Below the pieces are notes generated by a model. It searched no databases, was not told where the DNA came from, and worked only from the letters and a program-made list of their open reading frames with translations. Below, piece by piece: positions 37,900-46,990 of a stretch of 64,000 bases of DNA (positions are counted from its first letter, which is position 1; every line of letters begins with the position of its first letter). Made by a program: the position numbers and the translations under genes. The DNA is taken from contig JACKET010000002.1 of assembly GCA_020632875.1 (NCBI GenBank), forward strand, positions 496,001 to 560,000, written 5' to 3'. The DNA is from Alphaproteobacteria bacterium. Its GTDB lineage: Bacteria > Myxococcota_A > UBA796 > GCA-2862545.

Positions 37900-40800
37900 T
37901 CAGGGGACGCAGACCGGCGCGGTGTCAGCGGACTGGGAGCAGGATCCCGAGAGCGTGGTGAGCACGAGGATGTCGTTCGGCGGTGCGACCCCCTGGAACC
38001 GCAGGTCGAACTGCGGGGTGCCGAGGTCGCTCAGCACGAGGTCGGTGTACACGAGCTCGGTGGACGTGTTGGACCCCACGTCGTTCCCGTAGATGGTCGA
38101 GCCCGCGCCGCCGCTCGTGGTGATGGTGACGCTCGTGAGGTGCAGGATGGCCGGCGACGACGCAGAACCGCCCCCCGTGGAGAACGCCGACCCCTCCGTC
38201 GCGGTGTTCAGGTGGAAGCGCGTGTTCTCGACGGTGGACTCGAGTGCGCCGAGCGGCTGGTTGTCGATGAACCAGATGGCCCCGCCGGACCCCGCGGTGT
38301 TGGCTTCGAACACGGCCCCCGTCACGGTGGTGGGCAGCGAGCCCGTCGTGTGGATGGCGCCCCCCGAGCCGCCCGCGACGTTCTCGGCGAACCGCACGCC
38401 ATCGATGGCGTCGATGGGGCACAGCGCGAGGTCGGGGCAGCGCGCCTCGAACAGCGTGTCGTCCAGCCAGAGCGCGCCGCCCGAGCCCACGGATTCGTTG
38501 TCCTCGAACGTCGAGTCGGACACGGTGAGGCTCGACTCGGGCCCCGAGGCCTCGATCGCGCCACCCTGGTCGGCGTATCCCTTCTCGAAGGTCGAGCCGG
38601 TGATGGTGGTGGTGGTCTGGATCGCCCACAGGTGCCCCCCACCCGACGAGGACGTGGCGTTCCCGTCGAAGGTCGACGCCGTGATGCTCAGAATGGCGGC
38701 CTGGCCGGGCTGCGAGCTGCCTTCGATGGCGATGGCCCCGCCGGCGATGCCGACGTTGTTCCGGAACGTCGAGCTCTGGACGGTGAGCTCGGTGTCGGGA
38801 CCGCCCATCCAGATGGCCCCGCCCGCGTCGTTCGCCACGTTCCCGGCGAGCTCGGCCCCCATGATGGAGACGGTGCAGGAATCGCAACCCAGCGCGGCCC
38901 CGGAGCCCGCGGTGTTGTCCACGAACGACCCGTCGACGATGGTCACCGAGCCGCCCGGCGTCACGTGCACGGCGCCCACGAGCGACACGCTGCCCTCGAC
39001 CCGCACCCCGAAGAGCGCGGCGTCGACGAGGTCGAGCGCGCCGCCGCGGCCGTTGGTCACGCAATCCGTGAACGACACGTCCGACAGCTGGAGAATCCCG
39101 GACGACTGCAGGCACCCACCCCGCCCGGAGCCCGCGTCTCCGCCGACGAGCGCGAGCGTCTCCGCCACGAGCGTCCCCCCGTTCTGGCGGATCAGGCGGT
39201 GCGTTCCCGCGGGGGCCAGCGTGACGGGGACCGCGTTGCCGCTTCGGAGCAGGAGATCGGGCGTCTCGAGCACGATCTCGGGGACGACCATCGTCCCGGT
39301 GGTGTCGGCGCAGAGCTGGACGTTGGCGAACCCGTCGAGCGTGCTCCAGTCGAACGTGTCGGCGTCGTAGGTGCCGCCGTCCGCGAGGATGGCGCCGCGG
39401 GTGTTCTGGCTCTGGAGGGTGACCCCGCTGTCGTCGCAGTCCCAGCCGTTCGGCGCGGTCTGCGGCAGGTCGATGCACGAGCGCTGGCTGCCGCCGTAGC
39501 CGAGCCCGTCGCCGTCGCCGTCGGGGTACAGCGTGAGGACGACGAGGGTGGGGTCGACATCGGCATCGTCGCAGTCCTCGTCGTTCTGCACGAACCCCGG
39601 CGTGCCCGTGCACAGGGTCTGGGCGGGTGCCCCGTACGCGCCCAGCCCGTCGCTGTCGTCGTCGGGGTACCAGCCCATCGAGGGCTCGTCGTCGTCGTCG
39701 TCGTCGCAGTCGCCGTCGTTCGCCACCTGGCCGGGGAGGGGGCAGTCGGTCATCACGCCGGTGCCGGGCGCGCCGAGCCCGTCGCCGTCGGCGTCGGTGA
39801 ACCACTCGCCGGACGCGGAGTCGTCGGGCGTGCCGGAGTCGCAGTCGTTGTCGATGCCGTCGCACACGGTCTCGACGTTGGACGGGTACACGTCTCCGTC
39901 GGAGTCGTCGCAGTCGGCCGAGTTCTGGACGTGGTTCGGCGGCGGCATGCAGGTGGGCGGCTGGACGGCGTTCGCGTCGCCGTAGCCGTCGGAGTCGACG
40001 TCCGCGTACCAGAACCCGATGTCGTCGTCGGCGTCGCCGTCGCAGTCCTGGTCCTCACCGTCGCAGTCGTCGTCCTCGCCCTGCCGCGCCGGGCTGAACG
40101 TCGCGTCGGAGTCGTTGCAGTCGTCGCCGCCCCACGCCAGCGCGTCGACGCCGTCGAGATCGCAGTCGGACACCACGAACCGCGCAGCGAGCCCGAGGTC
40201 GATGGGCGCGTGTGTGCAGGGGCTGCCATCGAGGGTCACGTACAGCGAGAGCACCGGCGCCGGGCCCGTCTGGCAGGCGTCGGCGAGGGAGGCCAGGCTC
40301 GCGGTGTAGGTGCGGTCGGCGCCCGTGTCGGAGGTCGTCGCGGTCAGCGACACGCACGCGGCGTCGCCGGGCGTCACACCGTCGGGACAGGCCTTCACGG
40401 TGGGGGACAGGGCCGGGCTGATTCCGGACGCCCAGCCCTCGGCGCGCAGCACGAGCGCGAGGTCGGACGCCTCGGTGACGTTCACCGCACCCACGGGCTC
40501 TTCGGTGGACAACACGACCTCGGACAGCGGCGCGCCGCCCAGCGTGGCGCCGAGCAGCTCGGGCGCGACGGACCCCACGAGCAGCGGCACGTTCAGCGTC
40601 TCGCGGACCGCTGCGTCGCCCGCGCCGACCACGGCGAGCAGCTCGAAGGCCTCGCAGCCCTGGTCGCAGCGCTCGGGAGGCACGGGCACCGAGAGCTCGG
40701 CCAGCACCTCGTCGGCGACGTTCGCCACCAGCGGGAGGGTCTCGAGCGGGCTCCACTCCGACGCGATGCCGAGCGTGTTGACGTACCGCACCTGCACTTC

Positions 40801-40992
40801 GGCGGAGGCGCCGTCGAGGTGCGGCGCGAAGCCCACGACCACCTCGGTCTCGGCGGGCAGCGAGCACGTCGCCAGGGTGGCGGGCATCGGCGCATTCACC
40901 AGGGTGAAGCCGAGATCGGCGTTCTGGAGCGCCTCGTCGAGCTGTTCGGGCGTGATCCACGCACAGCCGGTGAGCGCAGCGAGCCAGAACAT
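37900..40992 (-). CDS. Giant lipoprotein: MopE repeats plus Pmp-like beta-helix
   Basis: 1,030 residues, signal MFWLAALTGCAW (Cys10). Residues 1-290 are an unrecognised beta-rich region. Residues ~290-560 carry about six MopE-type units (DCDDSDGDVYPSN, CDGIDNDCDSG, WYPDDDSDGLG). From ~600 to 1,000 is a right-handed beta-helix with repeated GGAI and FxxN motifs (SGGAIHTTG, VFEANTAGSGGAIWF), the pattern of chlamydial polymorphic outer-membrane proteins and adhesins. Disulfide-prone cysteines flank the modules (CDSC, CSQS). Probably a surface adhesin or polysaccharide-binding protein. Confidence 0.85.
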   Translation of the reverse strand: MFWLAALTGCAWITPEQLDEALQNADLGFTLVNAPMPATLATCSLPAETEVVVGFAPHLDGASAEVQVRYVNTLGIASEWSPLETLPLVANVADEVLAELSVPVPPERCDQGCEAFELLAVVGAGDAAVRETLNVPLLVGSVAPELLGATLGGAPLSEVVLSTEEPVGAVNVTEASDLALVLRAEGWASGISPALSPTVKACPDGVTPGDAACVSLTATTSDTGADRTYTASLASLADACQTGPAPVLSLYVTLDGSPCTHAPIDLGLAARFVVSDCDLDGVDALAWGGDDCNDSDATFSPARQGEDDDCDGEDQDCDGDADDDIGFWYADVDSDGYGDANAVQPPTCMPPPNHVQNSADCDDSDGDVYPSNVETVCDGIDNDCDSGTPDDSASGEWFTDADGDGLGAPGTGVMTDCPLPGQVANDGDCDDDDDDEPSMGWYPDDDSDGLGAYGAPAQTLCTGTPGFVQNDEDCDDADVDPTLVVLTLYPDGDGDGLGYGGSQRSCIDLPQTAPNGWDCDDSGVTLQSQNTRGAILADGGTYDADTFDWSTLDGFANVQLCADTTGTMVVPEIVLETPDLLLRSGNAVPVTLAPAGTHRLIRQNGGTLVAETLALVGGDAGSGRGGCLQSSGILQLSDVSFTDCVTNGRGGALDLVDAALFGVRVEGSVSLVGAVHVTPGGSVTIVDGSFVDNTAGSGAALGCDSCTVSIMGAELAGNVANDAGGAIWMGGPDTELTVQSSTFRNNVGIAGGAIAIEGSSQPGQAAILSITASTFDGNATSSSGGGHLWAIQTTTTITGSTFEKGYADQGGAIEASGPESSLTVSDSTFEDNESVGSGGALWLDDTLFEARCPDLALCPIDAIDGVRFAENVAGGSGGAIHTTGSLPTTVTGAVFEANTAGSGGAIWFIDNQPLGALESTVENTRFHLNTATEGSAFSTGGGSASSPAILHLTSVTITTSGGAGSTIYGNDVGSNTSTELVYTDLVLSDLGTPQFDLRFQGVAPPNDILVLTTLSGSCSQSADTAPVCVP

Positions 40993-41014
40993 CCGAACGA
41001 CCTCCGGGGCCAGC

Positions 41015-41539
41015 CTACTCCGCAGGGGGGCCGTCCGCTACGCAGGCCCGGCCGCACGCCTCTCCGATGCGCACGCCGCCCACCGCGTCTCCGTCGCAGG
41101 GCCAGGCGAAGCGGTCTTCGAGGCAGGCCTGCGCCGACGCGAGGTCGAACGCGCAGCCGTCGTCGGCCATCGCGGGGACCGGCAGCTGGATGGGGATCTC
41201 GCAGGTGGCCCCGCACTCGGCCGCGCGCCGGCAGAACGCGTCGAGGAACATGTCGTGGAACACGGCCTCGGTGAGCAGGTCGGGGGTGTAGACGACCTCG
41301 CACAGCCCGCTGCGGTCGACGTCCGGCGGCACCGCGACGAGCTGCTCGTAGCACTCGGCCGGGCAGCGCCGCGTCGGGTCGTCCCAGCACGCGCCGTCCC
41401 GTCCGTACTCCTCCTCGGCTCCGATGAGGCTCCAGTCGCCGCCGTTGGGCTGGAGGCACGCGAGGTACGTCTGGCACACCGAGCGACCGCGGTATCCGCA
41501 GGCCAGCGGGAGCAGGAGGAGCAGCAGGGAACGACGCAT
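41015..41539 (-). CDS. Cys-rich small lipoprotein
   Basis: 174 residues from MRRSLLLLLLPLACGY (lipid Cys14). The mature part has about 14 cysteines (VCQTYLACLQ, CPAECYEQL, CRRAAECGATCEI), so it is likely disulfide-rich and extracytoplasmic. Similar small Cys-rich lipoproteins are common in Myxococcota; no function can be given. An in-frame ATG nine bases earlier is possible. It is divergent from the SRPBCC gene by 39 bases. Confidence 0.7.
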   Translation of the reverse strand: MRRSLLLLLLPLACGYRGRSVCQTYLACLQPNGGDWSLIGAEEEYGRDGACWDDPTRRCPAECYEQLVAVPPDVDRSGLCEVVYTPDLLTEAVFHDMFLDAFCRRAAECGATCEIPIQLPVPAMADDGCAFDLASAQACLEDRFAWPCDGDAVGGVRIGEACGRACVADGPPAE

Positions 41540-41578
41540 CGACCCCCGCATTCTACGCGCTCGCGATACGCTCGCGGC

Positions 41579-42013
41579 GTGCAGACCTTCGAGCATCGCA
41601 TCGCGATCCCCGCACCGCCCGAGCAGGTGTGGCAGGCGCTCCTCGACTTCCGCGGCTGGGCGGCGTGGAGCTTCGTGCGGCCCGTGGCGTCACGCGTGGA
41701 TCTGCGCGTGGGCGGGCGGTTCCCGCTGCGCATCCACCTGCGGAGGGGCGTCGTCGTGCCGGCCAGGGCGCGGCTCGTCGCCGTCGAGCCAGGACGGGCG
41801 CTCGTCTGGAAGGGCGGCGCGCGCGGCCTGTTCACGGCGGTGCACGGCTTCGAGCTCGCGCCGGACGGGGCGGGATGCACCGTGCGGCACCACGAGCGCT
41901 TCGACGGCGCGCTGAGCGCCGCCGTGCTCCGGCTGCTCGGCCCGGGCCACGCCGCTCGCTACGCCGAGGCGAACGAGGGCCTGGCCCGGCGCGTCGTCAG
42001 CTCGCGTCCCTGA
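41579..42013 (+). CDS. SRPBCC (START-like) ligand-binding protein
   Basis: 144 residues from GTG: VQTFEHRIAIPAPPEQVWQ, the classic SRPBCC/Polyketide-cyclase-2 opening. FRGWAAWSFVRPVA and GGRFPLRIHLRRG follow, then an FELAPDGAGCTVRHHERFDG strand and a C-terminal helix lining the pocket. Such proteins bind hydrophobic ligands; the ligand is unknown. The 3' end overlaps the convergent GST-like gene by 17 bases. Confidence 0.82.
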   Translation: MQTFEHRIAIPAPPEQVWQALLDFRGWAAWSFVRPVASRVDLRVGGRFPLRIHLRRGVVVPARARLVAVEPGRALVWKGGARGLFTAVHGFELAPDGAGCTVRHHERFDGALSAAVLRLLGPGHAARYAEANEGLARRVVSSRP

Positions 42014-42686
42014 GCTGGGCCAGGAACCCGCGCACGTCGCCCGCGGGCTCGCTGTACGCGGCGCCCAGCGCAGCCTCGACGCGCTTGCAGTAGTCCTGCG
42101 CCCACTTCGGCAGCGGGGTGTCGTTCATGGCGATGAACTCGAGCGTGCAGGCCAGGCGGATGTCGGCGATCGTCGGGCCTTCGCCATCCCCGATGAAGCC
42201 GTCGCGCACGAAGTACTTGCGGAACACCTCGAGCGGCTCGGCGATGGCGTCTTCGGAGTCCTTGCGGGCGGCGGCCTTCAGGTCGTCGCTGGCCGCGGAG
42301 GCCGCGACCTCGCCGGGGTAGCAGGGGAACGACAGCCGCGGGTACGTCGAGCGCGACACCAGCGGGTAGAGCGTGCCGGTGAGGTAGAAGTTCGCGTTGT
42401 CGACGAGCGCGCGCTTCTCGGGGTTCGACGGGTACAGGCCGTCGAGACCGTGCTTGTTCGCGAGGTACATCATGATGGCGCAGCTCTCCCACATGGCGCC
42501 GCGCGGATGGCTGTCGACCTCGATCGCCGGCGTGAGGTGGGCGGGGATCTTCGCCATGAAGGCGTCGGAGCGGGTCTTGCCCCAGGCGTTCTCCTCGTCG
42601 AAGTCGAGCCCCGACGCGCGCAGGAAGACGCGCACGGTGAGGTTGTTGACGCTCGGCGGCAGCATGTGGAGGTGGATGTCGGCCAT
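41997..42686 (-). CDS. Glutathione S-transferase-like protein
   Basis: 229 residues. N-terminal thioredoxin fold (HLHMLPPSVNNLTVRVFLRA, then IPAHLTPAIEV and WESCAIMMYLANKH, the glutathione gamma-glutamyl-binding Glu-Ser region). The C-terminal helical domain contains GDGEGPTIADIRLACTLEF, the conserved N-capping box of GSTs. Conjugation or isomerisation of an electrophile is likely; the substrate is unknown. The VOC-fold gene 44 bases upstream on the same strand suggests a shared detoxification or aromatic-catabolic role. Confidence 0.85.
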   Translation of the reverse strand: MADIHLHMLPPSVNNLTVRVFLRASGLDFDEENAWGKTRSDAFMAKIPAHLTPAIEVDSHPRGAMWESCAIMMYLANKHGLDGLYPSNPEKRALVDNANFYLTGTLYPLVSRSTYPRLSFPCYPGEVAASAASDDLKAAARKDSEDAIAEPLEVFRKYFVRDGFIGDGEGPTIADIRLACTLEFIAMNDTPLPKWAQDYCKRVEAALGAAYSEPAGDVRGFLAQLRDAS

Positions 42687-42730
42687 CGTCGGCTCCGTGG
42701 TTCTCGGGTGGTTCGGTCGGGAACGGCGCG

Positions 42731-43234
42731 TCAGGCGCTCTTGGCGCGGGTCCACGCGTCGAGCTTGTCGCGCGCGCCGTTCCGGGTGTTGTCGGTCGCT
42801 TCGTCGTGATTCGGCTGCTTCGTCGTGAGCTCGACGACATAGCCGTTCGGATCGCGGAAGTAGATGGAGTGGATGAACCCGTGGTCGGCGACGCCGCGGG
42901 TCTCGATGCCGGCGGCACGGCCCTTCTCGAGCATCGCCATCATGTGGTCGTGCTCGACCTCGAGCGCGATGTGCAGGTCGAAGTCGTGCCAGTCGTGGAA
43001 GGTGTACGGCATCTCGGGCGCCTCGAAGAACGCGAGGTAGCTGCCGTCGTCCATCTCGTAGAACGTGTGCAGGTACAGGCACGAGCGGCCCGTCTTCGTC
43101 TCGCCGATCTCGAGGGTGGTCGCCAGGGGGAGCCCCAGGAAGTCTTCGTAGAACCGCCGCGTCTCTTCGGAGTCGCGGCAGCGGTACGCGGTGTGGTGCA
43201 GACCGCGGATGCCCGTGTGCCCGTCCGTCTTCAT
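42731..43234 (-). CDS. VOC-superfamily metalloenzyme (glyoxalase/extradiol-dioxygenase fold)
   Basis: 167 residues from MKTDGHTGIRGLHHTAY, chosen for a GAGGAG upstream. Two beta-alpha-beta-beta-beta halves with the metal ligands GLHHTAY (His), FDLHIALEVE (His) and NGYVVELTTK (Glu) in the expected places. Could be a glyoxalase-like lyase, a dioxygenase or a resistance protein; the protein is too short for classical extradiol dioxygenases. Likely co-transcribed with the GST-like gene. Confidence 0.85.
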   Translation of the reverse strand: MKTDGHTGIRGLHHTAYRCRDSEETRRFYEDFLGLPLATTLEIGETKTGRSCLYLHTFYEMDDGSYLAFFEAPEMPYTFHDWHDFDLHIALEVEHDHMMAMLEKGRAAGIETRGVADHGFIHSIYFRDPNGYVVELTTKQPNHDEATDNTRNGARDKLDAWTRAKSA

Positions 43235-43346
43235 GGTTCGCTCGCTCCTCTCGCCCCTGGGGAGTTCCGGAGAACAAGAATGGCGGGACGTTTCCAGCGA
43301 GGGAATGCACAAAGAAGTGATGGTCGCCATCGATCCGATCGATGGG

Positions 43347-43868
43347 TCAGATCGGCGTGAGCACCAGTCGGTCGGAGAACGAGCAGTCGACCGCGCCCGT
43401 GTAGGTGTCGAGGGCCACCTCGCATTCGTCGAGATCGGCGCCGTTCACGATGTCGGCGTTGTTCTCGGAGCGGCTCTCGATGACGACGGTGGTGCCGTCC
43501 ATCGTGAGCGACGTGGTGGCCCAGGTGAGCGAGCACGTGTCGCCGCTCTGCGACCACGCGGTGACCTCGCCGCTCGCGCTGCGCGCGTCGTCGAGCTGCA
43601 GGAAGTACTCGCTGAACTCGGTGTCGCACACGCCCGGCGCCGAGCACACGTAGACCTCGACGGTCTTCAGCCCGAAGAAGCTGCCGACCGCGATCTGGGC
43701 GTGCGTGCCGCCGAAGTCGCCCGCGCTGTCGGGCGTGCAGCCGAACCCCTCCTCGAACGAGGTGACGACGTAGTCGCCGAGGAACTCGGGCTCGATCTCG
43801 TCGGGCGGGTCGTCGCCCCCGCCGCCCTTGCAGGCCGCGAGGAGGAGGAGGGGGAGCAGCGCGCGCAT
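43347..43868 (-). CDS. Small lipoprotein of unknown function
   Basis: 173 residues: MRALLPLLLLAACKGGGGDD, lipid Cys13 then an acidic/Gly tether. The mature domain is beta-rich with six cysteines (FGCTPDSAG, VYVCSAPGVCD, DECEVAL, VDCSFSD) and resembles lipocalin-like small folds, but I cannot place it. A GGAGAG site precedes the ATG. Confidence 0.7.
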   Translation of the reverse strand: MRALLPLLLLAACKGGGGDDPPDEIEPEFLGDYVVTSFEEGFGCTPDSAGDFGGTHAQIAVGSFFGLKTVEVYVCSAPGVCDTEFSEYFLQLDDARSASGEVTAWSQSGDTCSLTWATTSLTMDGTTVVIESRSENNADIVNGADLDECEVALDTYTGAVDCSFSDRLVLTPI

Positions 43869-43909
43869 CGTCTCTCCAGGTCGGATGGACGACATCCTAG
43901 CGTGCTCCG

Positions 43910-45076
43910 TCATGCGCGGTCGTCCAGCATGGACGCGCGGAGGAGGTGCTCCCGCGCCGCCGCGGGGTCGGCGGCGAGCCGACGGGCGTTCGACGCCCGC
44001 GCGATGCGCGAGAGCCAGCCGCCCGCCTGGACGGCGGACAGCGCCGTGCCGGCCTGGGCGTGCACCCGTTGCCGGATCACGGCGGCGCGGCTCGCCTCCC
44101 ACGCGTCGATGGCACCGTCGGGCAGCGCGCCGGACAGCGCGAACGCATCGTGCATCCCGGAGTTCATCCCGGTCCCCGCGACGGGGAACGTGGAGTGCGC
44201 GGCATCCCCGAGCAGCACGGCGCGCCCGACGCGCCACCGGTCCACGAGCTGTTGCCGGACCGGGTACAGCGCGCGGTTGCGGAGCTCGACCTCGCCGTGC
44301 GGCACGAGCGCGTGCGTCAGCGCCTCCAGGGCCTGCTGGGTCATCGCGTCGGGCCCACCCCCGTCCGCGAGGAACAGCCACCGCACGCTCGTCGGCAGCC
44401 GCATGAAGAGCGCCCATCCGCGGTGCGTGAACAGGAAGGACGCCGGCCCGATGCGCACGCCTGCCGCCCGCTCGAGCGCATCGTCGACCTCGAGGCCCGT
44501 CTCGCACGTGAGGAACACGTCGGGGCCGGCGTAGGTGCGCAGGTCGACGCCGAGCTTCTGTCGCACCGTGCTGCGCGCGCCGTCGCAGCCGCAGAGCCAG
44601 GATGCGGACAGGACCTCGGTGTCGTCGCCGTCCTGCACGTGCACCTCGATCCCGTCGCCCCGCTCGACGAATCCGGTGCACGCCGAATCGAGCCGCACCG
44701 TGCCGGGGGCCGCGGTCTCGACGGCCTCGTAGAGCACGTCGCACAGCTCGTGCTGGGCGCAGTGCACCCGGTAGGGATGCGAGGTCTGGTCGGCGATGTG
44801 CGCGAAGGGCAGGCTGGCGAGCAGCTCGTGGTGCTCCCAGTCCCAGAGCTGGATGCGCTGCACCTGGAGCCCTCGGGCCTCGACCGCCTCGAGGACGCCG
44901 AGCGCCGCGAGCATGCCGAGGGTCGGCGGCTGGAGGGTCGTGGCGCGCAGATCGCGCGGCAGGCGACGCCGTTGCTCGATCACGCGCACCGGCACGCCCC
45001 TGCGGACGAGGCCGAGCGCGAGGGTCAGCCCGACCGGTCCGGCTCCGACGACGACGACGGGATCGGGCTCGGACAT
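43910..45076 (-). CDS. FAD-dependent monooxygenase (PheA/UbiH-like)
   Basis: 388 residues. Dinucleotide-binding VVVVGAGPVGLTLALGL at the N-terminus, the DG motif (CGCDGARSTVRQKLG, ~155-170) for FAD/NAD(P)H, and the GD motif VLLGDAAHSTFPVAGTGMN that contacts FAD ribose. This is a class A flavoprotein hydroxylase acting on aromatic or polyketide substrates; the actual substrate is unknown. Start ATG at 45076 with GAGGTG upstream. Divergent from the next gene by 64 bases. Confidence 0.92.
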   Translation of the reverse strand: MSEPDPVVVVGAGPVGLTLALGLVRRGVPVRVIEQRRRLPRDLRATTLQPPTLGMLAALGVLEAVEARGLQVQRIQLWDWEHHELLASLPFAHIADQTSHPYRVHCAQHELCDVLYEAVETAAPGTVRLDSACTGFVERGDGIEVHVQDGDDTEVLSASWLCGCDGARSTVRQKLGVDLRTYAGPDVFLTCETGLEVDDALERAAGVRIGPASFLFTHRGWALFMRLPTSVRWLFLADGGGPDAMTQQALEALTHALVPHGEVELRNRALYPVRQQLVDRWRVGRAVLLGDAAHSTFPVAGTGMNSGMHDAFALSGALPDGAIDAWEASRAAVIRQRVHAQAGTALSAVQAGGWLSRIARASNARRLAADPAAAREHLLRASMLDDRA

Positions 45077-45140
45077 GGGCACCTCGGGGTTCTCGCCCGT
45101 CGAGGATACCGGAGCCGACGGCCGGGATACACCGAGGGCC

Positions 45141-45632
45141 ATGTCCACCGAGCCCCAGCAAGGACTCAACCGCACCCAGGCCTGGGCGGCGGGCACGGCG
45201 CTGCTGCTCTCGGTGCTGCTCGTCGTGCTGTTCCGGATGCCCGTGCTGCTCGGCACCGCCGACCGCTCCGCGAACCTGGGCCTCGAGGTGTACCGCCGGG
45301 AGCCCGTGGGGCTCGTGCCGATCCGCGGGCGGCGCGTCGAGGTCGGTGACGTGCTGTCGTTCCGCGTGCGCACCAACGAGGCCGGGTACCTCCTGGTCCT
45401 GCAGCGGCCGTCGACCGGCGGCGCGCCGGCGGTGGCGGTGCATCCCGACGATGGCGCCGCGTTCGCCGTCGAGCCCGGGCTGCACGAGATGCTCGACGTG
45501 CACACCGTCGACGCGAAGGGGCACTGGACCCTGACCGCCGTGCTCTGCACCACGCAGCTCGTCTTCGACCCGGCCGACGCGAGCGCCCTGTGGAGCTGCC
45601 AGACCCGCGACTACGCCTACCCGGTGGACTGA
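45141..45632 (+). CDS. Membrane-anchored protein with DUF4384-like domain
   Basis: 163 residues. One N-terminal membrane helix (AAGTALLLSVLLVVLFRMPVL) then an extracytoplasmic beta domain: VEVGDVLSFRVRTNEAGYLLV and VHPDDGAAFAVEPGLHE resemble the DUF4384 fold that accompanies kinases and caspase-like proteins. The short C-terminus holds two Cys (VLCTTQ, SCQTRD). The next gene begins directly after its stop. Confidence 0.6.
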   Translation: MSTEPQQGLNRTQAWAAGTALLLSVLLVVLFRMPVLLGTADRSANLGLEVYRREPVGLVPIRGRRVEVGDVLSFRVRTNEAGYLLVLQRPSTGGAPAVAVHPDDGAAFAVEPGLHEMLDVHTVDAKGHWTLTAVLCTTQLVFDPADASALWSCQTRDYAYPVD

Positions 45633-46238
45633 TTGACGCCGCTCACCGACGCCGAGGTCGAGGCGCTGGGCTCGGGCGACATCGTCGTGCGCGACGATGC
45701 CTTCGGCGCGGCGCTCGGGCTGCAGACCCGTGAGGTGCTCGCAGCCTGGCTGGCGTCCGGCCGGCTCGACCCCGCGGGCGTCGGCCGCGATGGGCGCATC
45801 ACCGAGGTGCGCCGCGATCTCACCGCGTGGGTCGACCCCGGCGAGCCGGGCCTCGCCGAGGCTTTCGCGCGGTTCGAGCAGCTCCGCGGGATGCTCGCCT
45901 CCGACCTGCGCATCGGCCTGCACCGGTTCGCGGTCCAGGCCGCCTGCTACCGCGAGGGCGCCTGGTACCGCGCCCACCTCGACGCGTTCCGCGGCGACCC
46001 GAGCCGCGTGGTCACCGCGATCTGGTACGTCAACCCCGACTGGACGCCCGCCGACGGGGGCTCCCTCCGCGCCTGGGTGCCGGGCGGCACGCGCGAGGTC
46101 GAGCCGCGGCTCGATCGCCTCGTGCTGTTCCTCTCGGAGCGCGTGCGCCACGAGGTGCTGCCCGCGCACCGCGAGCGGTTCGCCCTCACCGCGTGGTTCC
46201 GCGGCGCGGAGGCGGTGCCGCTGCTCCCGGATCCCTGA
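45633..46238 (+). CDS. 2-oxoglutarate/Fe(II) hydroxylase, SM-20/EGL-9-like
   Basis: 201 residues, TTG start immediately after the preceding stop (GGTGGA is the only ribosome-site candidate). The C-terminal half is a prolyl-hydroxylase-like double-stranded beta-helix: RAHLDAF (His-x-Asp iron ligands), VVTAIWYVNPDW, GGSLRAWVPG, and RVRHEVLP...RFALTAWF with the distal His and the Arg that binds 2-oxoglutarate. Probably hydroxylates a proline or another amino acid. Downstream of the membrane-anchored gene in one transcript. Confidence 0.85.
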   Translation: MTPLTDAEVEALGSGDIVVRDDAFGAALGLQTREVLAAWLASGRLDPAGVGRDGRITEVRRDLTAWVDPGEPGLAEAFARFEQLRGMLASDLRIGLHRFAVQAACYREGAWYRAHLDAFRGDPSRVVTAIWYVNPDWTPADGGSLRAWVPGGTREVEPRLDRLVLFLSERVRHEVLPAHRERFALTAWFRGAEAVPLLPDP

Positions 46239-46241
46239 CCG

Positions 46242-46943
46242 CTACAGGACGGTGCACGCCGTCGGAAACGCCGCGTAGTACGTCGGATCGTGGCCGAAGA
46301 CGTAGCAGGTGCCCGTCGTGTCGCCGATCAGGATGTAGGTCATGCCCTGAGCGGGCGTCTGGATGCTGACGTACGTGCTGGTGCCCTCGACCACGAGGTC
46401 GGGCGAGGCCACGCCGGTGAGCGTGACGCCCGTGGTGCCGATCGGGTGGCAGTACGTGTACGCGCCGTCGCCGAGGTAGCAGTCCTCGCCCATCCAGGGG
46501 TCGCCGCCCGCCGCGAGCACGCCGGTCTCGGCGATGCCGAAGTGGTAGGTCTCGGCCGCGTTGGTGAGCGTGATCTGGATGGTGTCGGGCGTTCCGTCGG
46601 TCAGGGACAGCCCGATCTGCAGCGTGCCCGGGTCGGCCGTATCGGTGTCGGCGTCGGTGTCGGAGTCTGCATCGGCGTCACTGTCGGCGTCGGCATCCGT
46701 GTCGGCATCGGCATCGGCGTCCACGTCGCTGTCGGTGTCCGTGTCGGTGTCGGTATCCGTGTCGGTGTCGGTATCGGTGTCTGCGTCGCCCGCGCAGTCC
46801 GGCGAGCCGGCACAGTCGGCGTCGTCACAATCGAAGTCGCCGTCGCGGTCGTTGTCGGCGGAGTCGGAGCACTCCCCCGGATCGTCTCCCTCGTGTGCCT
46901 TGCATCCCACCGCGAGGACCCCGAGTGCCAACCACCAACGCAT
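46242..46943 (-). CDS. Lipoprotein with Asp-Thr linker
   Basis: 233 residues. Signal MRWWLALGVLAVGCKA (Cys14), then a MopE-like DCDDADCAGSPDCAGD segment. A run of Asp alternating with Thr, Ala or Ser spans residues 53-102, ahead of a ~130-residue beta domain (LQIGLSLTDGTPDTIQITL, YILIGDTTGTCYVFG) with four cysteines. GGAGGT sits seven bases before the ATG. Same design as the lipoproteins at 16720 and 33662: lipid anchor, acidic spacer, globular end. Unknown ligand. Confidence 0.8.
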   Translation of the reverse strand: MRWWLALGVLAVGCKAHEGDDPGECSDSADNDRDGDFDCDDADCAGSPDCAGDADTDTDTDTDTDTDTDTDSDVDADADADTDADADSDADADSDTDADTDTADPGTLQIGLSLTDGTPDTIQITLTNAAETYHFGIAETGVLAAGGDPWMGEDCYLGDGAYTYCHPIGTTGVTLTGVASPDLVVEGTSTYVSIQTPAQGMTYILIGDTTGTCYVFGHDPTYYAAFPTACTVL

Positions 46944-46990
46944 CACGACCTCCAAAGCCCGCTCCCGCGGACCCGACCCGTGTATCCGGT